Counted from the first letter of the stretch, positions 50,046 through 60,924 are shown. The stretch: DNA of 64,000 bases from Candidatus Baldrarchaeota archaeon (GCA_019056805.1 DXJG01000002.1:39855-103854), one strand, 5' to 3'. Notes: generated by a model from the letters alone, not told the origin. Numbers and translations: made by a program.

Positions 50046-51284
50046 TTGAAAAAAATACACATAATAGAAACCATATTGGGTATAATAGCAGCAGATGAGC
50101 AGGGAAATGTATTAGAAAAAGAACTATTCGAGAAAAACCCGGAAGAGATAGCAGAGAAAATATACAAATTGCAACGAGGAGAAGTAATACCTGAACTTCA
50201 ACGCATTATTCAAAAAACAAAAGACGCTGAAGAAATAATAGTAGAAGACGACTCCCTCGTAAAATCGCTAAAAGATATATGTTCAACAAAAATAACTGTT
50301 GAAAAACCAAGTACAATAGCTCAGCAAATAAGAGCACAAATTCCCGAATTAGCCCAACAATATGATTACATAAAAACACTTCAAGAATATATACAGCTAA
50401 CTCGACAAATAGCTACCTATCTAACAAGGAGAAAAATCAGAACAGCAGCTGAAAAAAGAGATCAACTCATAGCACAAGCAATAGAAACAATTGATGATAT
50501 CGATAAAACTGTAAATCTTTTCGCTTCAAGAATACGTGAATGGTACGGATTACATTTCCCAGAACTAAACAAACTAGTAGAAGAACATAGAACTTACATG
50601 AGACTGGTATCTGAATTAGGGTTAAGAAAAAATTATACAAAAGAAAAACTACAAAAAATGGGATTTCCATCTGAAAGAATTAAAGAACTCGAAGAAGCAG
50701 CAAAAACTTCCATGGGCGCAAACATAGCAGAAGAAGATATGCAACCCATACAAAAGTTTGCAGATATAACACTAACCCTGTACAGATTAAGGAAAGAATT
50801 AGAAGAGTACATTGATGAATCTATGAAAGAAACAGCACCAAACATAAGAGGACTAGTAGGATCGTTACTAGGAGCAAGATTAATCAGCTTAGCAGGATCA
50901 TTGGAAGAACTAGCCAGAATGCCAGCATCAACAATTCAAGTACTCGGCGCAGAAAAAGCCCTTTTCCGTGCACTACGAACAGGTGCAAGACCACCAAAAC
51001 ACGGAGTTCTTTTCCAATTCCCCGCGATCCACGGTTCCCCTAGATGGCAACGAGGAAAAATAGCCCGTGCAGTTGCTGGAAAACTAGCAATCGCCGCAAG
51101 AATTGACGCTTTTTCCGGGGAATATATGGCAGACGAACTAAGAGCAGATCTCGAAAGACGTATTGAAGAAATAAAGAAGAAATATCCAAAGCCTCCGAAG
51201 AGAAAAAAGCCAGAAAAAGTTAAAAAAATAAAATTGCACAAAAAAGGAAAGAGAAAAAGAAGAAAAGAAAAGAGGGAAAAATAA
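50046..51284 (+). CDS. Nop5/Nop56-58 C/D RNP core protein
   Basis: LLGARLISLAGSLEELARMPASTIQVLGAEKALFRALRTGARPPKHGVLFQFPAIHGSPRWQRGKIARAVAGKLAIAARIDAFSGE; Lys-rich tail. Confidence 0.96.
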   Translation: MKKIHIIETILGIIAADEQGNVLEKELFEKNPEEIAEKIYKLQRGEVIPELQRIIQKTKDAEEIIVEDDSLVKSLKDICSTKITVEKPSTIAQQIRAQIPELAQQYDYIKTLQEYIQLTRQIATYLTRRKIRTAAEKRDQLIAQAIETIDDIDKTVNLFASRIREWYGLHFPELNKLVEEHRTYMRLVSELGLRKNYTKEKLQKMGFPSERIKELEEAAKTSMGANIAEEDMQPIQKFADITLTLYRLRKELEEYIDESMKETAPNIRGLVGSLLGARLISLAGSLEELARMPASTIQVLGAEKALFRALRTGARPPKHGVLFQFPAIHGSPRWQRGKIARAVAGKLAIAARIDAFSGEYMADELRADLERRIEEIKKKYPKPPKRKKPEKVKKIKLHKKGKRKRRKEKREK

Positions 51285-51285
51285 T

Positions 51286-51984
51286 ATGAGTGCAAAAGTT
51301 GAACTTCATGAAAAATTTGAAAATATTTACTGGGCAATTTTTGAAGACACGGGAGAAAAAAAGTTAGCAACAAAGAATTTAGCACCCGGTTATGCGGTTT
51401 ATGGTGAACGTTTAATAAAATATAAAGGAGAAGAGTATCGTTTATGGGATCCATACAGATCAAAACTAGCAGCAGCAATACTTAGAGGAATAAATTTTGT
51501 TCCAATAAAAACGGGAGATCGTATCTTATATCTAGGAGCCGCTACTGGATCAACTAGTTCTCATTGTAGCGACATTGTAGGACCTAACGGCATTGTTTAT
51601 TGTGTAGAGTTCTCACCTCGAGTTTTAAGAGAACTAGTAGGTGTTACAGAACATCATAAAAATATGATACCCCTACTTGAAGATGCACGCTTCCCTTGGA
51701 AATACAGAATGTTAGTACCCCAGGTTGATGTTATTTATCAAGATGTCGCACAACCTGAACAAGCTAAGATATTAGCAGACAATGCTGAATTCTTCCTAAA
51801 ACCTAATGGTTGGGCCTTGTTAGCAATTAAGGCTCGAAGTGTTGATGTTACTGCAGAACCTTCCGAAGTCTATAAAAAGGAAATAGAAACATTAGAGAAA
51901 AGGAATTTTGAAATAAAAGATGTAGTACACTTAGAACCATTTGATAAGGCACATGCATTTCTTGTGATGCAATATAAACCATAA
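51286..51984 (+). CDS. flpA: Fibrillarin-like rRNA/tRNA 2'-O-methyltransferase
   Basis: WDPYRSKLAAAILRG..ILYLGAATGSTSSHCSDIVGPNGIVYCVEFSPRVLREL; 2 nt after nop5. Confidence 0.96.
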   Translation: MSAKVELHEKFENIYWAIFEDTGEKKLATKNLAPGYAVYGERLIKYKGEEYRLWDPYRSKLAAAILRGINFVPIKTGDRILYLGAATGSTSSHCSDIVGPNGIVYCVEFSPRVLRELVGVTEHHKNMIPLLEDARFPWKYRMLVPQVDVIYQDVAQPEQAKILADNAEFFLKPNGWALLAIKARSVDVTAEPSEVYKKEIETLEKRNFEIKDVVHLEPFDKAHAFLVMQYKP

Positions 51985-52110
51985 GGAATTCTCACTTTTC
52001 ATTTTTAATTCTTTTATTTTTATTCAGCCCATAACATAACATCGTTCAGCGGACATGGAATTCGGTAAGCATATATAGTAGTTTAATTTGTCAAAAAGTA
52101 GGGTTGAAAT

Positions 52111-52590
52111 ATGAGCGAAGACAAATTTTTAAGAGTTATATGGAAGTATGAGATAGAAAGAATCAATGATCATTTGCCTAAGAAGACTAGATCCCTATCG
52201 AGTCTCTTAGAAGATGAAGATCCATATGTCATTTCTAGAGATGGTAGTAATTTTACCATAGATAAGGATGAGTTGAACTTTCTTGCTTCTTTTATACCCA
52301 AGGAGCTTCATGATTTTATTAGGCTTCCTATTGTTCTTATTCGTAGATTAGATCTGGGTAGAGGAGTTTTTACTATTAGTGGTGGAAAACTCGAGCGGTT
52401 CGTTATTCATAAACTTTTAAAGAATACAAACGCTTCATTTTCAGAATATAGAAACATAGAACTACCTCTATACATCTATTGGCCTCACGTTGTTGAATTA
52501 AGAAGAAGATTTAAAACCATTATTACAATCGGATTTGGAGTTTCTAAGAAAGATATGGATGACGCTAGAAGATTTCTTAGAGGTTATTGA
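52111..52590 (+). CDS. UPF0216-like conserved archaeal protein
   Basis: RINDHLPKKTRSLSSLLEDEDPYVISRDGSNFTIDKDEL..YIYWPHVVELRRRFKTIITIGFG. Confidence 0.7.
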   Translation: MSEDKFLRVIWKYEIERINDHLPKKTRSLSSLLEDEDPYVISRDGSNFTIDKDELNFLASFIPKELHDFIRLPIVLIRRLDLGRGVFTISGGKLERFVIHKLLKNTNASFSEYRNIELPLYIYWPHVVELRRRFKTIITIGFGVSKKDMDDARRFLRGY

Positions 52591-52663
52591 TGCTTTATTG
52601 ATAGCGATTAGTTTTTAAGTCAGTTGTTTATCCTATTTTTTAGAAATCAAGAGGCAGTTATCC

Positions 52664-53629
52664 ATGCTCTCAGAGCGGTTAATGCTATTAGAACGTGTTA
52701 AGAAGGTATTTGAAGAAGCTGGTTTTGCTATTTCTATGTACTGCAAAATAAAATCCACATGTTTCGACCTTGTTGCTAGAAAAAACAGATGGCTTTTATT
52801 TGTTAAGGTGTTATATAATGTAGATAGCTTACAACAAGGCCATGCAAAAGAATTAAAAATCCTTTCTCTGATTTTCTCTGCATCTCCATTAGTTATCGGA
52901 GAGAAAAGCGGTCACACGGTATTAGAGGACGGAGTTGTTTACGAAAGATACGGCATACCCGTAATCAATATTAATTCACTTATTAATGCTCTAATCGAAG
53001 GCAGGTTTCCATTAATTCTTGCTAAAAGAGGAGGATTTTTTGTAAAAATAGATAATAAAACCTTGAGATCTAAAAGAATCAGAAAAAATCTTTCACTCGG
53101 CGTATTAGCTGAAATGATTGGGGTATCCAGAAAGACTATTTATGAATATGAAAGGGGTAGCATGGATGCTACAGTCGAAACTGCGCATAAACTAGAAAAT
53201 TTACTAAATGCGAAGTTAACACAACCAATAAACGTTTTTTCATGGAAAGTTGAGGATGTGGATCTTCTGGAAACTAAAGATGCTGAAAACGAATTAAAAG
53301 AAATTGTATGTGAATTATTATCCGAACTAGGTTTTGGTGTTATCCCTACCTTTAGATCACCTTTTGATGCTGTTGCAAAAACTCCTGAAGCTAGAATTAT
53401 TTTACTAACTGGAGTGGGATATCCGGGTGAAAGAGGTATAAGAAAAAGAATAAAGATTGTTAAGAGCGTATCTCAGATAATACGAAAGTACGCGGTCTTT
53501 GTTTTGGAGGGGAAACGTGTTTCTCCAAATATAGATGGAGTTCCTATATTAAAGACCAGTGAACTCAAAAGAATGGAAGAACCAGAGGAATTACTCAGTA
53601 CAATCATGAAAAGACAGGTAATTAATTAG
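52664..53629 (+). CDS. Archaeal HTH (XRE-type) transcriptional regulator
   Basis: RIRKNLSLGVLAEMIGVSRKTIYEYERGSMDATVETAHKLENLLN with flanking conserved domain. Confidence 0.82.
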   Translation: MLSERLMLLERVKKVFEEAGFAISMYCKIKSTCFDLVARKNRWLLFVKVLYNVDSLQQGHAKELKILSLIFSASPLVIGEKSGHTVLEDGVVYERYGIPVININSLINALIEGRFPLILAKRGGFFVKIDNKTLRSKRIRKNLSLGVLAEMIGVSRKTIYEYERGSMDATVETAHKLENLLNAKLTQPINVFSWKVEDVDLLETKDAENELKEIVCELLSELGFGVIPTFRSPFDAVAKTPEARIILLTGVGYPGERGIRKRIKIVKSVSQIIRKYAVFVLEGKRVSPNIDGVPILKTSELKRMEEPEELLSTIMKRQVIN

Positions 53630-53644
53630 AATACTATCTAAATG

Positions 53645-54304
53645 TCATAACAGTTTTTTCTGTAAAACACATCTCTCATAGATCCTTTTGGCAGTTGACC
53701 AGGTTTTACGAACACAATCCGGCAGTCTACGGTGTTTTTTTACATAATTTTCCAAAAATTGGACAGTTTTTTTATCTGAAGGATATCCACTGCCAAAGTC
53801 TCCATATATCTTTTTTAACTGCATAATTACTTGATCTCTTCTAACTTTAGCTATAATAGATGCTGCAGATACAATAGGATAAGTTTTATCTGCTTCATGC
53901 TCGGAAATAATAGTTATTTTTCTCATTGAGGCTGGTAAAAAAGATATAATAGTTTTAGAAAATCTCTCTGGCTTGACATCCGCAGCATCTACATAAACAA
54001 CATCAGGATTCAATTCTACGATTATTTCTGACATATATTTTGCCTCTAATGTGTTTAGTGACATTCCTAATATTATTCTGTCGTCTATTTCTTTTGGACT
54101 AATCTCTATTATCTTAATTTTCTCTGCAACCTGCCTAATTTTCTCTGCAAGCCTTTTACGTATATTTGGTGACAGAAGTTTAGAGTCACGAACACCAATA
54201 CTATTAAGATGACCTACACTTTCTTGTTTAATCAAAACACCCACAATAACCATCGGCCCTATTACTGGCCCCCTACCTGCTTCATCGAGACCTAATATAT
54301 TCAA
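53645..54304 (-). CDS. rnhB: Ribonuclease HII
   Basis: MNILGLDEAGRGPVIGPMVI; YVDAADVKPERF; SAASIIAKVRRD; GDFGSGYPSD. Confidence 0.95.
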   Translation of the reverse strand: MNILGLDEAGRGPVIGPMVIVGVLIKQESVGHLNSIGVRDSKLLSPNIRKRLAEKIRQVAEKIKIIEISPKEIDDRIILGMSLNTLEAKYMSEIIVELNPDVVYVDAADVKPERFSKTIISFLPASMRKITIISEHEADKTYPIVSAASIIAKVRRDQVIMQLKKIYGDFGSGYPSDKKTVQFLENYVKKHRRLPDCVRKTWSTAKRIYERCVLQKKLL

Positions 54305-54418
54305 TCTAGTCTTCTCTCCTGCAATGGTCTTTGGAATCTCTTATTATTTGTCACAACTAAAAATTTGGGTAATGTTGATTAAATGTTATATGTTTGTGAG
54401 ATCATGGAGGAATGATCA

Positions 54419-55684
54419 TTGTTTAAATGTACTGATAAATGTCCAGCTTATGGATGGTGTCATACAATCCGTGAAATGGTAGGAAAAAATTATATAAAAG
54501 CTGTAGAGATGTTCAAAGAAACCGAAAAACCACAATTTTTTAAACAAATTAGAGAAAAGAGGGTTAGATTTTCTTATCCAGCGATGAAACCTGTTAACAT
54601 GCTTAACAGAGATATTTCAGTTGCAGCACTTCAATCATTCCAGAAAAACAACGATAAAAAACTGACAGTATGCGAACCACTTTCAGGATGTGGAGTTCGC
54701 GGCATAAGATACGCTAAAGAGGTTAAAGGAATCGAAAAGGTCGTAGTTAACGATTGGAGCCCTTTAGCTTTCTCTTTAATCAAGGAGAACATAAAAATTA
54801 ATGATGTCGAAAATAAGGTGAGCGCGTATAATGAAGAGGCGTCGTCATTAATGTGCAAATTCTCTGCTCAAGGTATACGTTTTGATGTTGTTGATATAGA
54901 TCCATATGGATCTCCAGTACCATTTTTAGATGCAGCACTTAAAGTTCTAAGAGCTAAGAACGGTTTTTTATGTATTACGGCAACAGATACAGCAACTCTT
55001 TGCGGAGTGTATCCTGAGGCATGTTACAGAAAATATCATAGTAAGCCTTTAAGAACGGAGTATAATCATGAACTTGCTGTGAGAATTCTTACAGGTTATG
55101 TTGCAATGGAAGCCGCTAGATATGACATAGGAGTTAAACCAGTTTTTTCGTATTTTAATGAACACCATTTAAGAATTTTTTTGGAAACTAACCAAGGTGC
55201 AAGACGCGCAAACGAAAGTATCAGAAAGTTGGGGTATATACTACATTGTTTTAACTGTAATCATAGAGAGGTTTTAAAAGAAATTATAGGATTCTTACCC
55301 AACGCATGTAAAGTTTGTGGATCCGATAAAATTGATTTAGGAGGACCTCTTTGGATAGATAAGATAGTAGAAAAAGACTTTTGCAGAAAAATTTTTACAA
55401 TTCTCGAAGAAATGAATTTTTATACCAAAAAATACGCATTAAAATTTGTAGGTACAATTCTTGAAGAAGCTGATGCACCAATTTTTTACCATAACATTCA
55501 TAAGGTTTGTAAGGAGGCTAAGGTTCAAGTACCACCTAAGATAATTCTAATTGAAGAATTGAAAAAAAGAGGATTTAGAGTATATGAAACACACTTCAGT
55601 CCCTACGGAATAAAGACAGATGCACCACGCAAGGAACTGTTAGAGATCGTAAAACAGCTACAAGATGACCAACACTTAGTTTAA
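54419..55684 (+). CDS. trm1: tRNA (guanine26-N2)-dimethyltransferase Trm1-like
   Basis: MLNRDISVAALQSF, CEPLSGCGVRGIRYAKEV, DIDPYGSPVPFLDAAL, ATDTATLCGVYPEACYRKY. Confidence 0.9.
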   Translation: MFKCTDKCPAYGWCHTIREMVGKNYIKAVEMFKETEKPQFFKQIREKRVRFSYPAMKPVNMLNRDISVAALQSFQKNNDKKLTVCEPLSGCGVRGIRYAKEVKGIEKVVVNDWSPLAFSLIKENIKINDVENKVSAYNEEASSLMCKFSAQGIRFDVVDIDPYGSPVPFLDAALKVLRAKNGFLCITATDTATLCGVYPEACYRKYHSKPLRTEYNHELAVRILTGYVAMEAARYDIGVKPVFSYFNEHHLRIFLETNQGARRANESIRKLGYILHCFNCNHREVLKEIIGFLPNACKVCGSDKIDLGGPLWIDKIVEKDFCRKIFTILEEMNFYTKKYALKFVGTILEEADAPIFYHNIHKVCKEAKVQVPPKIILIEELKKRGFRVYETHFSPYGIKTDAPRKELLEIVKQLQDDQHLV

Positions 55685-55721
55685 ACACAGTTATTTACAC
55701 CTTTGAATTTTTACTAGAGAG

Positions 55722-56333
55722 GTGAAACTGTTGGGAAAAGATTGGATAAGGAAAAGAAAAAAAGATTTCTACTATAGGAAAGCTAAAATTGAAGGTTTAA
55801 GATCTAGAGCTGCCTACAAACTTGCTCAACTCGATAGAAAATTCAAAATTTTTAAAGGAGTCAAAAAAGTCTTAGATTTGTGTTGCGCACCTGGTGGTTG
55901 GTTACAGTATTCCTTGAGCAGAGTAGGGGATGATGGATTAGTTATTGGAGTTGATTTATCCGAAATTTCTCCCCTTCCTAATGTATATTTTATTCGAGAA
56001 GATATAACACGTGAAGAAACACTAGAAAAAATTGTAAAAATAGCTGGCGGTAAAATTGATCTTGTTTTAAGTGATTGTTCACCGAATGTAAGTGGAATTT
56101 GGGAATTAGATCATGCCAGACAAATATTTCTTGCCGAGAAAGCTTTGAAAATTGCTGAGAAAATACTTAGGAGAGGCGGGAAATTTGTTGTTAAGGTCTT
56201 TCAAGGGGACCTCTTTAATGAATATTTAGACAAAGTAAAAACAGTTTTTAGAAATGTTAAAGTAACAAAACCTGAAGCTTCTCGAAAAGAAAGCGCAGAA
56301 ATGTATATAATAGCTTTTGATTTTATTGGTTAA
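55722..56333 (+). CDS. rlmE: FtsJ/RlmE-like rRNA 2'-O-methyltransferase
   Basis: RSRAAYKLAQLDRKFKIF..VLDLCCAPGGWLQYSL..LVLSDCSPNVSGIWELDHARQI. Confidence 0.92.
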   Translation: MKLLGKDWIRKRKKDFYYRKAKIEGLRSRAAYKLAQLDRKFKIFKGVKKVLDLCCAPGGWLQYSLSRVGDDGLVIGVDLSEISPLPNVYFIREDITREETLEKIVKIAGGKIDLVLSDCSPNVSGIWELDHARQIFLAEKALKIAEKILRRGGKFVVKVFQGDLFNEYLDKVKTVFRNVKVTKPEASRKESAEMYIIAFDFIG

Positions 56334-56700
56334 TTTCGTTCGAATTCTTCTTTATAAGTTTTAATATCCAATTAGTTAGTTCCTTACAATTTGCTGGGGT
56401 AATTGCGCTTCCAAGTTTACATTCTCTAATATTAGGGCATGTAAAACACGGACATCCATTCAACGTGGTCCATTGTACTTCTTTTGTTTCAGTTTTAATC
56501 GGAATTAGCTTGTATGTCCATCTTCCTTTATAAAGAACTTTCTCTCTCCTAATTTGCCCTTTCTTTTCCAATCTGGCCGCTATTCTGGACCCTTCTCTAC
56601 TATTAGTTTTTAGTATTTTCCAAAGTTCACTTTGAAGAATACCCTTTTCTCCTGCACGTTTGATGAGTTCGTATGCTTCTTCTTCCATGTTTATTCCCAT
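56323..56700 (-). CDS. Rpc34-like winged-helix protein with C-terminal Cys (Fe-S) motif
   Basis: w[35 protein letters not shown] then [36 protein letters not shown]. Confidence 0.78.
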   Translation of the reverse strand: MGINMEEEAYELIKRAGEKGILQSELWKILKTNSREGSRIAARLEKKGQIRREKVLYKGRWTYKLIPIKTETKEVQWTTLNGCPCFTCPNIRECKLGSAITPANCKELTNWILKLIKKNSNEINQ

Positions 56701-57626
56701 TTAATGTTTGATGGTATTCTCAAATTTAATCTTTCAACGAGTTCCTTATATCGATTCCTAATGGTAACTTCCGTTACATGAGCAGTTTCCGCAACTTCTC
56801 TCTGGGTTCTCCTCTCATTCGCAAGTATGCTTGCAATATATATAGCTGCTGCAGCAATACTTTTAGGTCCCTTGCCCAGAGTTATACCTTTCATGTTAGC
56901 CTGTTTAATTATGTTAATTGCGATGTTCTGTACTCGGCTAGAAAGTTTAAGTTCGGAGGCAAGTTTAGGAATATAATCGATTGGATTTATTGGAGGGAAT
57001 ATTATGCGGAGTTTTTTAGCCAAAAACCTATGATTCCTTCCTATGTCCTTCTTCTTTATTCTTGAGATTTCTGCTATTTCATCCAACGTTACTGGAACTT
57101 TACATCGGCGGCATGCTGCGTAAATCGCAGCCGCAGCGATTTCCTCAATTGATCGTCCTTTGATTAGATTAAGCTCCATAGCCTTCCTATAGATAACAGC
57201 AGCCGACTCTCTAACATTTTTCGGCAAATCCAGATGCGAGGCTATCCTATTTAATTCCGATAAAGCAAAGATCAAATTTCTTTCAGTAACATTTGATGCT
57301 ACTAAGCGTTTTTGAAGTTTACGTAGCCTGTAAATTTGTGCTCGTTTCATTAGAGGTATATTTCTTCCATGTATATCTCTATCCTTCCAATCAATCATGG
57401 TTGTTAAGCCCTTGTCATGTACCGTATGTGTTACCGGAGCACCAACACGAACTCGTTTCTTTTCCTCTTCTTTATCAAAAACACGCCACTCGGGACCGAG
57501 ATTCTCGATTTTATCCTTAATTACAAGACCACAATTCGTACATATAAGTTCAGCTCTTTCATAATCCTTAATTAGCTCAATTTCTCCACATTCAGGACAT
57601 CTTATTTTTTTATCCTTTTCTACCAC
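56691..57626 (-). CDS. tfb: Transcription initiation factor TFB (start revised to GTG 57624-57626)
   Basis: [29 protein letters not shown]; two cyclin repeats; SD GGAGGA immediately before GTG. The ORF track extends to 57695. Confidence 0.93.
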   Translation of the reverse strand: MVEKDKKIRCPECGEIELIKDYERAELICTNCGLVIKDKIENLGPEWRVFDKEEEKKRVRVGAPVTHTVHDKGLTTMIDWKDRDIHGRNIPLMKRAQIYRLRKLQKRLVASNVTERNLIFALSELNRIASHLDLPKNVRESAAVIYRKAMELNLIKGRSIEEIAAAAIYAACRRCKVPVTLDEIAEISRIKKKDIGRNHRFLAKKLRIIFPPINPIDYIPKLASELKLSSRVQNIAINIIKQANMKGITLGKGPKSIAAAAIYIASILANERRTQREVAETAHVTEVTIRNRYKELVERLNLRIPSNIKWE

Positions 57627-57900
57627 GCATTTTCCTCCTAGAATGTGCTTTTCTTGGCTTTTTAAAAGATGGAAGTACATAAAGAGGTTGTCCAACTAAG
57701 CTATCCAAGGATGAATTTTCATTAGGTTTAACAGCTATATAAGGCCTAGAAACCGGACCAAAAACATCTGAAATTTTCCCTATTTCCGTTAAATCTTTTG
57801 TAACAACAACATCACCAATCTTAGGAGCAAACTCTGACCTTAAAATAAGCTTCCTATGAGAAGATATGTGAGAAACTTTTCCTAATCTTTTCAAAAACAA
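57610..57900 (-). CDS. gar1: H/ACA RNP protein Gar1
   Basis: [32 protein letters not shown]; basic tail [16 protein letters not shown]. Confidence 0.9.
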   Translation of the reverse strand: MFLKRLGKVSHISSHRKLILRSEFAPKIGDVVVTKDLTEIGKISDVFGPVSRPYIAVKPNENSSLDSLVGQPLYVLPSFKKPRKAHSRRKMRGRKG

Positions 57901-58001
57901 TCCTCCTATCTACATCTTAATAAGTCGTATCTTATACCTAAAATTTTTCTTAAATTTTTATTAAAAATTTTGCTTTGAGAGAACATCTAAATTAAAAAGA
58001 A

Positions 58002-58304
58002 TCAATTACTGCTACTTCTGATTTCTTTTAATATTTTTCCAATTTTTTTAAGAATCGAAGTTTTCGTTTCTTCATTACTGATCTCGACCAAAATTCTTCC
58101 TTTATAATTCCACCAATCTTTCGGATATTTTGCATTTGGCTCAATTATCGTTTTTAAACCAAGTTTTCGCGCAGCTTTTTCTATTTCCATGAGTGTAGGA
58201 TTGTCAATACTGAACTTTAAGGGGACACGTCTACCTTGATTTCTAGATAATCGCTTATCAAAATAAGCTGTCCATAAGATGACGTAATTTCCCCTTTTTC
58301 GCAT
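58002..58304 (-). CDS. srp19: Signal recognition particle protein SRP19
   Basis: YVILWTAYFDKRLSRNQGRRVPLKFSIDNPTLMEIEKAARKLGLKTIIEPNAKYPKDWWNYKGRILV. Confidence 0.93.
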   Translation of the reverse strand: MRKRGNYVILWTAYFDKRLSRNQGRRVPLKFSIDNPTLMEIEKAARKLGLKTIIEPNAKYPKDWWNYKGRILVEISNEETKTSILKKIGKILKEIRSSSN

Positions 58305-58370
58305 ACTTATACCTCAGAATACCTATAAACATAAAACTTTAGTTATTTTTTAAATGAATGAAATATGTAC

Positions 58371-58763
58371 CTACTTTTCTTTTTCTTTAATTAATATAGC
58401 GTTCACAACTCCGTTTTGTCCAGGTCGACTTGTAACTTTTGCTATTCCTATTTCCGTCTTTATAATGGCTCCTCGGGTTATTATTCTTCTACGAGAGTAA
58501 TCTATGTTTGCTGGATTTTCTATTGCATCAAGAATTTTTACCTTCTTAGTTACTCCCGTGTCCGGGTCTGTGACATTAGCATATTCAGTAGATAATAATT
58601 TTACTTTAATGTTTCCTCCCCGGGTCCGAACGATTTTCCTCTTTTCAGGACCTATAATAGTTTCAGCAGGGTCACGACCCATTTCATACTTTCTCTTTTT
58701 CCTGAACTTCTTTCTTCTAGCTCCCGTAGGTAATCGCCGTGATTTTCCATGCCATATTCCCAA
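58371..58763 (-). CDS. rps8e: Ribosomal protein eS8
   Basis: [71 protein letters not shown]. Confidence 0.96.
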   Translation of the reverse strand: MGIWHGKSRRLPTGARRKKFRKKRKYEMGRDPAETIIGPEKRKIVRTRGGNIKVKLLSTEYANVTDPDTGVTKKVKILDAIENPANIDYSRRRIITRGAIIKTEIGIAKVTSRPGQNGVVNAILIKEKEK

Positions 58764-58857
58764 TTCTGATCACCCTTTAACACTCAGCATTAAAGACCTT
58801 CAAGATCAAATTTATAAATTTATCTCAGCAATCCTATGCAGAAAGGAGGCGGTGTCA

Positions 58858-59877
58858 TTGGAAAGAACAATCGAATTATCACATGGCGCTGGTGGAACAT
58901 TGATGGAATCGTTAATAAAACAGTTGATTCTACCTAAATTTAAGAAAAAAACTGTTGGAGGTCTAGGTTTAGACGATATGGATGATGGAGCGTCGATTCC
59001 ACTAGGTAGTTATGAAATAGTGGTTACAACTGACGGACACACGGTGGACCCTGTATTCTTTCCGGGAGGAGACATTGGCAGCTTAGCGATTTCTGGAACT
59101 ATAAATGACCTAGCTGTAATGGGGGCTAAACCTCTAGCAATAACCACTGCACTAATAATAGAAGAAGGTTTTCTAGTCACCGACCTTGAAAAGATAATAA
59201 ATTCTATGGCAAAAACAGCTGAGGATGTTAATGTGGCTATAATTGCTGGTGACACTAAAGTAATGCCCAAAGGACATCTCGATAAAATAGTAATAGCTAC
59301 ATCAGGAATCGGATTAGTAAAAAAAGGTCAAGTTATAAGTGATGCTGGACTTAAACCTGGTGATAAAATTATTGTAACCGGCACCGTAGGAGACCATGGA
59401 ATAGCACTACTAGCTGTGAGAGAAGGATTAAATTTTGAGACTAAACTTCAATCAGACGTAGCCCCAATATGGGAAACAATAGATGCAGCACTTAATGTTG
59501 GAGGAATTACAGCAATGAAAGACCCAACAAGAGGAGGATTAGCATCAGCATTAAATGATCTAGCAGAGAAGTCAAAAGTTTCTATATGGATAAATGAAGA
59601 TTCAATCCCTATTAGAGAGGAAGTTAGAGCAGCTGCTGAAATGTTAGGAATAGATCCTCTTGAAGTTACAAATGAAGGGAAAGCCATAATCGGGGTCAAA
59701 CCAGAATATGCAGAGAAGGTTCTAGAAGCTATAAGAAAAACTAAGTATGGAAAGCATGCACAAATTATCGGGGAAGTCAAAGGAGAAAGACCAGGATATG
59801 TTTTCCTTAAAACCACAGTAGGTGGAATAAGAATACTTGAAAAACCCTATGGAGAACCTATACCACGTGTATGTTAA
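58858..59877 (+). CDS. hypE: Hydrogenase maturation factor HypE (start revised to TTG 58858)
   Basis: MERTIELSHGAGGTLMESLI..GDIGSLAISGTINDLAVMGAKPLAI, C-terminal PIPRVC with the HypE terminal Cys; SD GGAGG at 58845-58849. Confidence 0.93.
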   Translation: MERTIELSHGAGGTLMESLIKQLILPKFKKKTVGGLGLDDMDDGASIPLGSYEIVVTTDGHTVDPVFFPGGDIGSLAISGTINDLAVMGAKPLAITTALIIEEGFLVTDLEKIINSMAKTAEDVNVAIIAGDTKVMPKGHLDKIVIATSGIGLVKKGQVISDAGLKPGDKIIVTGTVGDHGIALLAVREGLNFETKLQSDVAPIWETIDAALNVGGITAMKDPTRGGLASALNDLAEKSKVSIWINEDSIPIREEVRAAAEMLGIDPLEVTNEGKAIIGVKPEYAEKVLEAIRKTKYGKHAQIIGEVKGERPGYVFLKTTVGGIRILEKPYGEPIPRVC

Positions 59878-60065
59878 ATTGTTATCAATAATTTACAAAA
59901 TTTAATAATTCTTAGTTTTTGCTGTCAGCGAAGCAGCAATTTCAACAATATACATTTCTGCGGTTATATTCTTCTTGAAGTGATATGACAGTTTAAATAA
60001 TACATAAATAGAAGCAAGAAGTTAAAAAGAGCAAGATAAGATTATAAACTAATTTTAGGTTACAT

Positions 60066-60452
60066 TTACGTTAATATATCTAAAATTTTCCTCAAATTCA
60101 CCATTATTAGTCCAAGTTGAGCTCTTGCATCGGAACTGGCAAGAGCTATAAGTGACATTGTAGGTGACGAAGCGATTATAATATATCCCTCATCTCCAAC
60201 CAGATGAAGTTCTTTAATATTTCCTTTGCCCATTTCTTTACTTAGATTATTTATTTCGTTGATAATTTTTGCAAGTTTTGCTAATATGATATCACTTGGA
60301 CTTTTAGAAATGGTTTCAGAGGCAAGTACAGTTCCATCTTTAGAAATAGCAACTAAACCTTCTATAGTTGTTATTTCATCCATTAATTTTAGAAACACTT
60401 TTCTAATTCTTTCTTCACTATGCATGCCTTCCACTTCCCGCAAATAAGCCAT
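60066..60452 (-). CDS. Roadblock/LC7-domain protein
   Basis: IEGLVAISKDGTVLASETI..GNIKELHLVGDEGYIIIASSPTMSLIALASSDARAQLGLIMVNLRK. Confidence 0.82.
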   Translation of the reverse strand: MAYLREVEGMHSEERIRKVFLKLMDEITTIEGLVAISKDGTVLASETISKSPSDIILAKLAKIINEINNLSKEMGKGNIKELHLVGDEGYIIIASSPTMSLIALASSDARAQLGLIMVNLRKILDILT

Positions 60453-60607
60453 ATAGATTATTACTAAGTAGTTATATTTAAATTAACCTCTCAGACATAT
60501 CTCTCTTAGATCTTGTGTTTTATCAGATAATTATGATTTTTACGCTAAAGGTTTAAAAGAAAGTTGACATGATATTTGTGTAGTTATAAGCGATTAAGGG
60601 AAGTAAT

Positions 60608-60892
60608 ATGATCAGTCAAAAATGGATTAAAGATACTATAGAAAGATTAACAAGTCATGAAGGAGTAAAAGGAGTTGTAATTACAAGCGCCGAAGGAATA
60701 CCTCTAAGTTCTACTTTAAGTTCTGATGAAACGGAGAAAATAGCAGCATTTGTTACATCAATCGTAGATAAAGCAAGGAAAATAATTAACGAGTTGGGAA
60801 CCGGTAAACTAAATTTTCTAACGGTCGATGCATCAAAAAAGGAGTTACTTATAGCATCTGAGAAGGATTACATTCTAATAGTCTTAAGATAG
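60608..60892 (+). CDS. Roadblock/LC7-like small protein (94 aa)
   Basis: HEGVKGVVITSAEGIPLSSTLSSDETEKIAAFVTSIVDKARKIINELGTGKLNFLTVDASKKELLIASEKDYILIVL. Confidence 0.78.
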   Translation: MISQKWIKDTIERLTSHEGVKGVVITSAEGIPLSSTLSSDETEKIAAFVTSIVDKARKIINELGTGKLNFLTVDASKKELLIASEKDYILIVLR

Positions 60893-60924
60893 TATTTAAA
60901 TTGTAGACCGTGAAGGTGTAAATT

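Noticed and set aside
58504-58857. N-terminal 118 aa of the 457-aa HypE ORF
   Set aside because: Antisense to rps8e; HypE homology starts at MERTIELSHGAGG and an SD precedes TTG 58858.
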